64,000 nt of DNA from Daedaleopsis sinensis. Taxonomy: Eukaryota; Basidiomycota; Agaricomycetes; Polyporales; Polyporaceae. The notes below the pieces were generated by a model. It saw only the letters and a program-made list of their open reading frames with translations, ran no database searches and was not told the origin of the DNA. Below are positions 21,324 through 36,175 of this stretch, piece by piece. The stretch spans positions 1,922,001-1,986,000 of the forward strand of contig CM066305.1 in assembly GCA_033807695.1 (NCBI GenBank), written 5' to 3'. A program made the position numbers and the translations under genes. The number at the start of each line of letters is the position of its first letter. Position 1 is the first letter of the stretch.

Positions 21324-22361
21324 CTATGTAGAAGGACCAACGATATCGGCACCGGGCAATAACCAACGGAAAGTGATACTGAGCCTCATGTCTCGTTCCA
21401 CCATAACGTTTCCTTCACTTCCAGGGTATTCCTCAACAACGTCTTCATTCCGCTTCTCGATGCCATGCGTCCAACCGTACCGCGCGTCTTCAGTCATGAC
21501 CAGTACGCTCCCCTTGGGCAAGTACAACGCGCAATCCTCCTCGGGCTGGCGTCCAGACACCGTCGCATTGGTTTGCACCTTGGCGAACTGCATCGCGCAT
21601 CCAGAACCAAGACTGACTCCTATTATGCCGTCTCCATAGCGGTCGAGGAGGTCCACATGGGGAGTAATGCCTTCTCCTGGCCAATAGAGGTTGATGATGG
21701 CCTGACGGGCGCGCGGAGGGCCGTCGTGTGAGGCAGGAGAAGAAGAGAAGAGGAGATCGTGGACGTCGGGAGGTACCAGAGGACGAAGTCGCTCGCTGAG
21801 TAGAGAGAGCAAGTCGGAGAGGTACGGAGGGAGCCCGGTAGACGGGTTGGGGCCGAAGACGAACGGGTCGTCAGAGGAGGGCGGCGAAGAACGCTCGAAC
21901 AGCATCACTTGGTCGGACACCCCGTCCTGGAAAAAGGCGCGAATACACGTCCACATGAGGTCATCAGCCAGGGCTTCAGGAAGGAGAATTGTGGGGTCGA
22001 AGTAGAGTCCTGGGATGGGCGGAGCGGTGAGTCGTGCTGGGACGACTGACGGGTCAGCGAGCTCGGGGAGCGGTTGGATGCCGATCTTCGGTGCTAGAAC
22101 GCCCTCTTTCTGCGCAGAGAAATGAGTGGACGGCAGCGGGGAGGGTTCGTCGAAGAGCGAGTCCACGTCCGAATACGCGCTCTCCAGGAGGTCGTCAAGG
22201 GTGGGGGATGCAAACTCGAGGTCTGTGACGACCCGCAAGGTCTGTCTCCGGGAACCTCGCTCCTTTCCCCCTTCAGTCCTGGCAACCTTCTTCGTCCTCT
22301 GTTCTTCGGCTTCAAACAGGAACTTGCGCTTGTTGGTCGGGAGGGGTACCGAGGACAACAT
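21324..22361 (-). CDS. AlkB-like 2-oxoglutarate/Fe(II) dioxygenase
   Basis: A single-exon gene for a 345-residue AlkB-family dioxygenase, which would oxidatively remove alkyl groups from nucleic acid (or, in some members, protein). The iron ligands are visible: H235 and D237 in ITPHVDLLDRYGDG, and H299 in YGWTHGI. The 2-oxoglutarate-binding R-x5-R pair is R326 and R332 in RLSITFR. The strand NLYWPGEG before the first histidine matches the family. The first 110 residues are basic then acidic and probably disordered; KRKF and KK near the start could be a nuclear signal. ATG 22361 is the first in-frame ATG; the frame extends upstream only with non-ATG codons. Which AlkB subfamily (DNA or RNA repair, or tRNA) cannot be settled from these motifs. 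Confidence 0.85.
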   Translation of the reverse strand: MLSSVPLPTNKRKFLFEAEEQRTKKVARTEGGKERGSRRQTLRVVTDLEFASPTLDDLLESAYSDVDSLFDEPSPLPSTHFSAQKEGVLAPKIGIQPLPELADPSVVPARLTAPPIPGLYFDPTILLPEALADDLMWTCIRAFFQDGVSDQVMLFERSSPPSSDDPFVFGPNPSTGLPPYLSDLLSLLSERLRPLVPPDVHDLLFSSSPASHDGPPRARQAIINLYWPGEGITPHVDLLDRYGDGIIGVSLGSGCAMQFAKVQTNATVSGRQPEEDCALYLPKGSVLVMTEDARYGWTHGIEKRNEDVVEEYPGSEGNVMVERDMRLSITFRWLLPGADIVGPST

Positions 22362-22698
22362 GTCGGGGAGGGTCAACCGTCAAGGGAGTCGCGCAAAGCG
22401 AGTGGTTTGGGACCGGCGCAGTTGGCAGAGAGTAACAAGCCAGAGAAAGAGGGTCAAGACATAATATATGATCGACTTAGGCTGGGAATGCGCTGTCAGT
22501 GTCAGCCAGCCTTTTGTCAGAGTCAGCCTCGCGCTAGTCGTCGGCGGAGTGAACCAGAGCCAGCGTCCGAGACTCAGCCGACTGAGTTGGGTCGGTTGCA
22601 TCGTTGCATTACGTAATTGCAAAGAACTCTAGACGCGCATAGCACGGTTGACCTCACCGTTTGTGTCTCTCAGCCGCTGCACCGACGTACCTTCCATC
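22362..22698. promoter_or_regulatory. Divergent AlkB-like/SAP18 promoter region
   Basis: About 337 bp between two divergent start codons, so both promoters must lie here. It contains repeated GTCAGxCxG-like stretches (around 22495-22545), but no recognisable box. Confidence 0.4.
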
Positions 22699-23693
22699 AT
22701 GATGCAAGACACAACTCCGGCAGGGAAGCCCATTGTTGACAGAGAAAAGGTCAGTGCCAGACTCACTTATGAGAAAGAGAAATTCTGAGAAAGACACCCA
22801 ACTGTAGACCGCACCGTTCCTCATCCGAACGTTCGTCAAGGTCGGGGCCTATCACCGCCTGGCTCAGTTCGAGGAGGGCCCGCTTCCACTTGCAGATGAG
22901 CAGGAGGTGTATGCATGGTGCGTATCATGTGTTTCAACGCATCGTTCTTTCCTCACGAAGATCCCGTATGGTCAATGTCAATGGCAGGAAAGACGCCACA
23001 TTGCGTGAAGTCCTCACTACCCTCCGTTCCTCCGCGCCCGCCTCGACGGAATATCGCCACCCACTGGCACGCTACTCCTTCCGCGCCATCTACGCGGACG
23101 CCGCCTCGCGCGGCCGCTTCTCTCAAAAAGACCTTGGCACGGTCTACTCCCGCGACATCTTGGGTGAGCCGGGCTCGCTCGACCGTACGGCACCACGGCT
23201 CCTCGAAGACACGGAAGCGGAGACGTCCGCGAACGCTGAACAGGACCGTACCCTCGAAGAACTGCGCTTCGTCCCCGGGGACTACCTCTGCGTCATGGTC
23301 CAGCTCCCCAAGGGCGTCACCGTAGCAGCTGGCGCAGCGGGTGAGCTGGCCATCAAGGGAAGTGCGGTCGGCAGCGGTCCAGCGCCGCCGGCGAACGGGT
23401 GGAAAGGAGGGCGAGGGGACGGTGGCTGGGGCGGAAATGTGGCCACGAACCCTGGACCGGGCGCCGGGCGCGGTGGTGGACATTGGCGGGGAAGCTCTGG
23501 GCCCGACGCCCCTGTACCGCGTGGGGGGAGAGGTGGGAGAGGTGGAGGAGACTTTGGCAGAGACCGAGATGACCGCCGTGTGCCTCCGCCCAGGAGGGAC
23601 TCGCCGCCCCGACGCGGGGATGGTGGATGGGGCAGGAGGGGTCAGTCAAGGTCGAGGAGCCCACCCCCGAGACGGCGTGGCCGGTATGATTGA
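22699..23693 (+). CDS. SAP18: SAP18 with RGG/RS-rich extension
   Basis: SAP18 is a ubiquitin-fold protein of the Sin3 histone deacetylase complex and, with RNPS1 and Acinus, of the splicing-linked ASAP complex. Exons are 22699-22749, 22808-22917 and 22988-23693, giving 288 residues. The spliced sequence reads PFLIRTFVKVGAYHRLAQF, then EVYAWKDATLREV, then SFRAIYAD and GDYLCVMV, the full SAP18 fold (about residues 17-160). Unlike compact animal SAP18 (about 150 residues), it carries about 115 extra residues of Gly/Arg repeats (GGRGGRGGG) followed by an RS-rich end, SRSRSPPPRRRGRYD. Such tails bind RNA or splicing factors, which supports a role in mRNA processing; that is inference. Two ATGs lie in tandem at the start. 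Confidence 0.93.
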
Positions 23694-24570
23694 ATGGTTT
23701 GCTCGCAATGGTGCTAATCTTCTCTCTTCTTTCAGTGCACGATCAGTACGTTCCTTGTTGTAGGTATTGCTTCATCTTTTCTTCGCGGAGCGTGTTACTG
23801 CTTGCAAATGTGAGTAGATTACGCTCTGCATGATCACCAATCGAGACTCATTCAATCTGTTATAGTCGTGCCGTTGTACCTTCTCCATATCCCCAAATTT
23901 CTTCCGCTTTATTGCTATTCATCATGTCATAGACAGTCGCGCTCTGGTCGACTTGACTTGTCGGCTGAACAGGTGAGGTATTTCTTTATGTGTGCGTCCG
24001 AGCATTCTCTGATTTTCAATATCGCAGTGTATTTAGTCCGTATCGTCAGGAGAATGCTGCGATGTTTTTAAGTGTGCCTAGGTGTCATCTCCACAGTTCC
24101 ATGTCTGCAACTGAGGTGAGGGTCGCTGCTCAGGGTTATAGGGCCGTTCTAACGGTTATTGGACAGGATCATAGTGTGCCGGTGAGACTCTGCCCAACTC
24201 TCAATATCATGTCCATCCCTGTCGTCCTTTGGTACGGTTTGCTATGTTCTACTTGTCTGAATACACGCTGGTTCAAATTCTCCAATTGTGTGGTCCTGCT
24301 ATACCTCACTTACTGGGGCGTTTGCTAGTGACCACCTGGCAGGGAAAATCTCCAATTCCCCCGAGCTCGTGAATCGGACTGGCATCGTGATGCTCGATTC
24401 GAATGATCGGCTGATGCCAGATTGTTATTCTAATTGCTACATGGCTGATCTACAGCACAACGGTGGAGACATTACTATGGATACATTCTACACACATCTA
24501 AGTTGTATGTCCAAAGTAGCGCCAGCACCAAGAAAAAACCAGTGCGGACCAGGATCGGCGCAGGCGCAGC
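23694..24570. other. Intergenic, convergent 3' ends
   Basis: About 880 bp between the 3' ends of SAP18 and the kinase gene. It is A/T-richer than the flanks, and its short ORFs have no recognisable features. Confidence 0.4.
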
Positions 24571-26138
24571 TTAGTACGCTCGGATCCGCATCTTCTTCAT
24601 GCCGCCTACGAGCCGGGATATCGAACCCCAGCGTTTTTCGATCTTGCGCCCGTTCAGGTCGACGAGGTGCGCAGTCACTGGGACATCTGTCGGGGGCAAA
24701 TGCGCAGTGGGTGGCATGTCGAGCTCGAGCTCGGAGACGTTCCCGGTAGACTCCGTCGGGATCGTCTGCGGCGTGATGGGCCCCTCGCTCGCGTCGGTCG
24801 ACTCCCATGTCTGCGCAGAGTTAGCGAGAGACGGCGGGTGGTCGGTGGTCCAGACTTGCGCGAGCTCCTCGCTATCCTGTGACCGGCTGCGGATGTCGGT
24901 GACAAAGGAGCTGTTCCCTTCTGCGAGCGTCGCAGACGCAGCGTCGGCGAGGTCCTCGGAGGGAACGGATATGAAGTCGGTCGAGAACATCGAGGTGAGC
25001 GGGATGAGGTGCAGCTCGCAGCTCCCCTGCTCGTACGGAAGGACACTCGTCCGGCGACTGACCTCGGCGACGTCCACTTCCTGCGGCTGCGGGTGCGCGA
25101 CACGGGTGCGCGGGACCTCGCAGATCGCGTTTTGGCAAGCGATGTCACCCTCGGCCGCTGTGGCGACGGAGGGCTCGGCCTCAGGGTAGAAGGTGTCGAC
25201 CGCGAGGATCGCGTCGCGCAGCGCAGGGAGGGTTATGCGGCTTTGTGGGTCGAGATCGAAGATGCGCCCGAGGATCGCGGCTGCTGTGATGGAGATGGGC
25301 AGATTGGACATCAGCCACTGGGGACCGTCGGCGAGGTAGGAGCGGAAGCCGCTGTCCGTCCTGGGCGAGGCAATATGCCATGGGTTCCTCCCCGTCAGGA
25401 GATTGCACAGGATCGTTCCAAGGGCCCACACGTCGGACGGGCCAGTGTTATAGGCGTATTTCTCGACATATATCCCTAAACATTCTGTGAGAGGGAGTGG
25501 AGGACAGACGGTCAGTCATAATGGCAGTGCGAATGGTGGCGTATACACTGACCTGGGCTCATGTAGAACGAGCTGCCGCAGCCGAAGTTCCTGCTGCGCT
25601 TGCTACGGATGGAGAGTCCGAAGTCGGCGATGAAAACCTGGGAGCTGTCGTACGAGCACAAGATGTTCTCTGGCTTGAGGTCGCGGTGGTACACGCCCCG
25701 TTCGTGGCATGCGGCGAGAGCGTCGATGATCTGGACGAAGGTTCGCTTCACAGCCTGTGTATTGTGCAGAAACGTATTGCGCTCGGTGATCGCGCTGAAC
25801 AGGTCGCCGCCATCACAGCAGTCGAGGACGATGAATGTGTAATAGTCCTCCTCGATAACGTCGTATAACGTGACCACGTTTGGCAAGTCAGAGACGAGAC
25901 GGTGGTTCCTGAGTTCGCGTTCTTGTTGACGAGCGAGCTCCGAACCATTAGGATGCCGAAGGAGACACTTGACCGCATAGTACGTCTTCTCAGGCGCATC
26001 AGGTGATACATCCTCTCCAAGGTAGACGACTCCGTATGCCCCGTGTCCCATCTTCTCGATGAGACGAATATGGAAAGAGCCTCGAGAGATGACGAAGCCG
26101 TCGAGGACAGGAAGGATAGAGCTCTGCGCGCGACTCAT
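24571..26138 (-). CDS. Serine/threonine protein kinase
   Basis: A 499-residue protein kinase with exons 26138-25553 and 25484-24571 on the minus strand. All catalytic landmarks are intact: glycine loop GHGAYG (31-36), ATP-binding K57 in YYAVKCL, HRDLKPEN (151-158), DFG (172-174) and SPE (194-196). The intron splits the codon of that SPE glutamate and rejoins it as SPECLGIYVEKYAY. The kinase domain ends near residue 300. The remaining 200 residues are Ser/Thr/Glu-rich and probably disordered, ending with a basic KKMRIRAY. The overall pattern (short insert before HRD, DVWALGTILCNLL) resembles the fungal Ran1/Ksp1/Sks1 nutrient-signalling group, but this is a tentative placement. The single intron contrasts with the intron-rich neighbours. 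Confidence 0.9.
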
Positions 26139-26842
26139 GCTCGACCAGGGTGAAGATGATGATGAGTGGAAGCAATGGTGGAGCGCGGGCTGGAGAGAGT
26201 TAGTATGGACAGAAGAGGAAGGGGTGATTGAGGAGACCGCGGCGGGGAGCGGGGGAGGCCTATATGGCAGACGATGTCGGAAGTGGAAGATATATTGAGG
26301 CATCGAGGCTGCGGGGAGGGCGCGGATGCAAGTTCGCTGTGGACATATCCGCGCGCGATTTGGTCGGTATGATACTTGTTTGGTCTGTACCTTTCGTTTT
26401 CGACTAAAATCCAGAGGGCCAAGCGCGTCCAGGCTCTCCTAATCCGGCCACTCCTTCGTCCTCCCGCCTGCGGATGTGGCTGTGCTCATGCGGACATCTC
26501 GGTTCAGGCGATCGGAAATGTACCAACCTCCTAAGTATACGCCGCTCGGGTAACCTTAATCCGTACCGAGGCTGGGTGGCTGACACTGCGGCTGTCTCCA
26601 ACGTTCGTGTCGTCTAAGACAGGAAGTCGGGTTAACGGTGACTAGTAAGTTTAATATGAAGGCTTACTAGACTATGTAGGGCCGTGATAGTAGTGTTCAT
26701 ATGTATGTGGAGATGGGTCTAGCAGTGGGGGCGGGCAGGTGCAGTATCACATGCAGATGCTGACGCATAGGATTTCGCTACAATGATCAACATTTATTAC
26801 CACACAGTCAATGGTCCTAATTCATTGCAGGATCCCCCAAAG
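26139..26842. other. Intergenic, kinase promoter and HAM1 3' side
   Basis: About 700 bp holding the kinase promoter and 5' UTR (left) and the HAM1 3' UTR (right). I see no additional gene. Confidence 0.4.
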
Positions 26843-27578
26843 TCATGCGGACGGCTCGGATGGCAGCGTACGAAGATACACTTCTAGCTTTGCTAAGGCA
26901 CGTCCACGATGAGAGATCTTGTTCTTCTCCTCATGGTGCATCTCCGCATATCTGTATCTAGATTTAACACAAGCAGCGTTGAATAGAAGAAATGCACATG
27001 CGCACGTTTTCCCGGTGGCCTCCGCCTCGAAGCATGGATCCCAGCCGAATTTGGAAGGTCCACGAGCAGGAACAATTCGTCCATCAGTGCGACCTTCGAA
27101 CAGAATTGGCTCATGACCCGGGCCTGCGCTGTAGGCAAAAGTACACAGAGCCCAAGCGGCCGTGGTGGGGAACCCTACGAGGAGTTTATTCAAACCTGGC
27201 GAGTGACAATCTCAATCATAGTCGTGCCGCGATATTCTGCGTTTATCGAGCGCACCTTCATGACCGAGTTCCTTGAGGAAATACTTGATATATGGGCCTG
27301 GAAGGCCATTCATCGCCTCAAAGCAAAGTGCCGTATCTTCCGTGATACACGGACCACCGAGCAGCTCAGCGGCGCGGCGGCATTTCGCTGTGGCGACTTC
27401 TTGAGTAGATCCTTGAACTTCGGGTACTAGAACCAAACAATCAAGTCTTCGCAGTAAACCCATACAGGATTTGTTTACTGTCTAGTTCCTGGGAGTCGAC
27501 TTCGATGTTTGCCGCACCTAGAATCTGGCGGACCTCCTTTAGTTTGCCGGCGTTACCAGTGACGAAAGCTGGCGGCAT
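26843..27578 (-). CDS. HAM1: Inosine/xanthosine triphosphate pyrophosphatase
   Basis: ITPase (HAM1/ITPA) hydrolyses ITP, dITP and XTP to the monophosphates, keeping deaminated purines out of DNA and RNA. Minus-strand exons are 27578-27479, 27426-27256, 27195-27006 and 26951-26843, giving 189 residues, the normal length. Motifs are in order: [12 protein letters not shown] at the start, [67 protein letters not shown] and [11 protein letters not shown] near the end. Each intron interrupts a conserved motif and is rejoined exactly in frame. It is transcribed divergently from SMC5 across about 337 bp. The assignment is firm. Confidence 0.95.
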
Positions 27579-27915
27579 GCGAGTGAGCGACCGCGATCCT
27601 GGAGAATAGCATGGATCTCACTGATTCGCATGACGACGTCAAGCACACTTGTAGTGCACAAAAGATGGAAATTGAACGACTTGTAAAACTAAACAGATGT
27701 CCGAGATGTCGATGAGCAACAAGTCGTCGATTTCACGGGCCAGTGCAAACTTATGAAGTCGGACGTATCGCACGTGAGTCAGCTGAAGTCACCGCGTCGT
27801 GTCACATGTGACGGACCGGCCCTGAAGACGCGCGACGCGTCCGATGGACGCCCATTCTCGTCGCTAGCGCCAACCACGACCATACTCCTCCCCCTAGACC
27901 GTGCGCCCCTCCGGT
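27579..27915. promoter_or_regulatory. Divergent HAM1/SMC5 promoter region
   Basis: About 337 bp between the start codons of HAM1 (minus) and SMC5 (plus). Both promoters must lie here. No TATA-like box stands out. Confidence 0.45.
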
Positions 27916-32600
<4,685 letters not shown>

Positions 32601-34275
32601 ACGACCCGCTCCTGCTACCTAGACCCCTACGTTTTCCAACTTCCATCTCCCCATGTCCAACCTTCCAGATCCGCACATTTGCTGTGGATGATCCTCCTCC
32701 ATTCTGCCCTTCTTGAGACTGGTTGATCCGCGATTGCTGATGCAATGGGCTCCCTCGACTGCTAGACCCCTAACTTGTGCTTATTCTATCTCTATTTCTA
32801 TCTCTGCCCTATTGTACAGCGCGTTATTTCGGTACTCGTATGCTTCACCTTGTTGCCATTACTGTATTGTGCTTTCCTAGAATAGTAGTCCTTGCCGAGA
32901 CGTAGCTCAATGCAGTGTTCTCTGTACATGTACGCGCACGTATGCCTCCGTCTTGGAATTCGAATCGAACCTTGGTCCGACGACACGACGATATCGTCGC
33001 AAACCTCTGACGAACATGGCTACCATCTCGTTGGCTCACGCTATTGACCATTTGGACAACGTCGCGAAGAGGAGAACATGACGCCGCCCGGACCATCAGT
33101 GTTGTCGAATTCAACAACTATCTGCAATCCCAGTTTTCGACAGAAGTTCTTGCGCTGATTGTCGTCACCGTCATATGTCCTCGTGCACCATCGCTGCCTC
33201 CTCAGTTCACGATGTTGAGTGCGATGAGGTGCCCGGCGCGATGATATGACTGCTGTCCGCGACGACTAGTACTCAGAGGATCGTCTGCCGAACGTATGTA
33301 TACGTAGCGATATGAACGCAGACAACATGCGATTGGATTTCCCGCTATGTAACCGATGTGGAGACGATCGTCCGACGAATGTACATACTTGTACAGTGAA
33401 GCCAGTGAAGCCCGGAGTCAGAGAGACAGAGAGACGTAGTACTAGATGCACAACCCGACCGAGAACGGGGGACACACCAAAAGCGACCAACGGCCCGGGA
33501 CGGGGACACGAATTCGACAACCTTAGATCACAACACTCGGACGACCTGGCGTCGGCGCCCTGTGTGTATGTACATAGCGTATACACGCGACAGAGAACGG
33601 ACCCCGGGAGAAGCATAGCAGCATCGACGGGGCACGGGGCTCGGAGCTCGGTGCGAGATGGGGCTGCCGGAGGGGCGGGCGGCAGAGGAAACTCTTGGGA
33701 CACAGAAACGATGAGAGGTTCATGGTGGGCTATGCGATGCGATGTGGATATGGATACGGAGACGGGGACAGATGCAGAGGCGGTGTGGGTGTGGGTATGA
33801 ACGTACACTCCGGCGTGTGGTATTGGGGGCGGTGGAGATGCGGATGTGGATGAGCACCTGGAGGAACGCATGGTGGATGGGATGCACGCGGATGCGGGAT
33901 GAACAGATAGGATGCGGGGTATGATGATATATGACTGTGATTTGTTTGAGTGTGTTGCGATGATATGCTGAGTGTATTGATGCTTGATGAGTGTATGTGC
34001 GATGTAACGTTGCTGGGGCATAGGGGGCATGGCGTATCACGTCGTAGGCATAGTCGTAAGTGTAGTTTGTGTAGTAGGGGGCAGAGTCGAGACCGTAATG
34101 GAAGAAGCCACGACTTCGTTGCAGCGCTGCGGTCGAGTCTCGTATCTCGTAACTGATATCCAAGAAGCTGGTCGGCGGTAGGCCTCGAGCGTGGTGGCAC
34201 GCCTTCCGTAGTCCGGGGTTAATGGACGATGTCACCACCCCGCTCCGCACCGTGGTTCGCGGAACACTGACGCAA
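32601..34275. other. Intergenic with strand-skewed low-complexity tract
   Basis: About 1.7 kb between the 3' ends of SMC5 and the second F-box gene. From about 33,710 to 34,030 the plus strand is rich in GGATGTGGATATGG-like and TGTGGGTG units, so the minus strand is pyrimidine-rich. Long open frames here on both strands are low-complexity by-products. No gene is supported. Confidence 0.45.
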
Positions 34276-36175
34276 TCACGAGTTTGCGCTGCTATTCTCG
34301 TCCTCGAGGCGCGCGGTCAACGCGGCTCGTCTGAGCGCGCCTTGCGTGATGTTCACGCCCGTGCAGTCCTCGAACCACACCGCGCGCTCCGAGCACCGAG
34401 CGACGACCTTCTTCCAAAACTGTAGCACGCGAGGGTGCGGGCGCACCGTGCGCATCTTGTGGCTCTCCGCGCTTAGGTCCCGTACGAACCGGAGGTTCGG
34501 GAACGCGTCGTTCTGGAGCAACGAAGACATCTGCTCGTACAGGAGGAAGTACGGCGTGTCCGCGATGTCAACGTCGTTCTCGAAAGCGTCGTACCAGTCA
34601 TCGATGGCCACAGGCGCAACGGGGTCGTCGAGAAGCCGAGTATCGATGTCGCGGATGCCGATGAGTTCGACGCGTGGATGAGCAGGGAGAAGGATATGTG
34701 GCGCGATCCAATCGGGACTCTGCCAATGCCACTCCGCATCAGCAGAGCAGATGAACTCGCGGAGGTTGGGGCACCATTCGGCGAGAGGAACCGGAGGTTG
34801 CTGCTGTTGCTGATTCTGTTGCTGGAGCGCAACGAGGTGTTGTGGCGTAGTAAGGTAGTACTCCTCGATAAGGGAAGAGGAGTGACCCAATTCGAGCTGC
34901 GTGAGCTTGCGACCATGTGCTTGAAAAAAGCGCGAGAACCCTTCGCCGGTGTAGCTGAAGTCCGACGAGAGAACGGACAGGTTCATGAGAGCCGGCATGT
35001 CCCAGGAGGCGAGGACGGCGAAGGTGTTGTTGTCAAGTGAGACCTTGAGCGCGCGGAGGGAAGGCAAATGAACGTTCATTTGTAGATGCTCAAGGTTGCT
35101 CCCTGACGACGAAGACCCCGTGAGGATGTTGAAACTGTGAAGGTTGGGGGAGCGCGATGATAGCTCGAGGTACTCGAGATGAGTCGTGAGATTCTTGACG
35201 AGGGGAGCCATGCGCAACTCGAAAGGCACATCGTCGTAGCTCGTCCAGCTAAGTCGTCGGATTTTCGGCTGTGCGACAAGCTTGAGGATCTCTTCCGGGC
35301 TACAGCGGGGATCAGGAGAATCCTCGAGGATATTGCGCTGCACAGAGTGATGGTCCGAGTAGATGGAGAGGTTGGGCGAGTAGTCGAGGATGGTCCGAAG
35401 GTCGGCGGGGGCACAGCGCTCAAGAGCGGGGGTCTCGATGTGAAGTCGGCGAATGAATCTGCCGCTAGAAGAAAAGTTCTCTACATACTCCATGAGAAGA
35501 GTACGAGCTAGTGCCTTTGCTTGTGCGGCACGACTGATCCAGACGAACTCAAAGAGAAAGTGGCGGGTGAGGGCATTCCATTGCTGTGAGACAAGGGAGA
35601 GGTTCCTCTTTGTCGCCATGCACATGCGGTATGTCGCAAGCTGGGTTGAAGAGGACTCGAGGAAGGAGAGCTCTTGTGATGCGTCAAGAGGGTCGTGATG
35701 GTAAAGGCAAGCGTGCTGTATGATGAGGCCCCACACCTCGGGAGGGAGATAGGGAAGTCGGGCGGAGATGAGGAGTTGCGCCTTTGATTGTCGACGGCTG
35801 TGAGAGAGATTGTCAACAAATGAAAGACATAAAGGAGGTCCTAGTCAGTGGGTACACAAGGACTAGACGATTGTGCTCTATGCAACGGGTACTGGCTGAG
35901 AGAGGGAACGCTACACTGAGGCATTCACACGGGCAAGTCACTGGTCTCTCCAACCTAGTCGTAGCTAAGCTTTGCATCAAACCGCACAAGCCCCACTGGC
36001 TCTATAGGCCCCTTGGGTTGCGTGCCATGCAAGAGGCGGGAAGACGGAGAGGAAAAACACCAAGAGCAAAGACTCACAATTTGGAGCGTATTCTTACGGA
36101 GAGATTGCGGACACTAAGTTTCTTGCGGAGTGCAAGCGAGAAATCTTGAGGATTGAGGACGCTGATGACGGGCAT
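34276..36175 (-). CDS. F-box/LRR-like protein
   Basis: A 539-residue F-box protein with minus-strand exons 36175-36078 and 35797-34276. The F-box begins at ARLPYLPPEVWGLIIQHAC (about residues 46-64). The rest is a series of irregular leucine-rich units (LEYLELSSRSPNLHSF, LRALKVSLDNN, LNLSVL-type), typical of expanded agaricomycete F-box families. It includes a glutamine-rich insert with five consecutive glutamines. The first exon (MPVISVLNPQDFSLAL) and its 280-nt intron are less certain than the second: the phases fit and donor GTGAGT and acceptor CTCACAG are good, but the intron is long for this genome and may hide another exon. Likely a substrate adaptor of a NEDD8-activated SCF ligase; the target is unknown. 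Confidence 0.72.

Noticed and set aside
33266..34250. Long frames on both strands (up to about 250 codons)
   Set aside because: They come from a low-complexity repeat tract; the translations are His/Thr/Ser- or Arg-rich and mutually overlapping.
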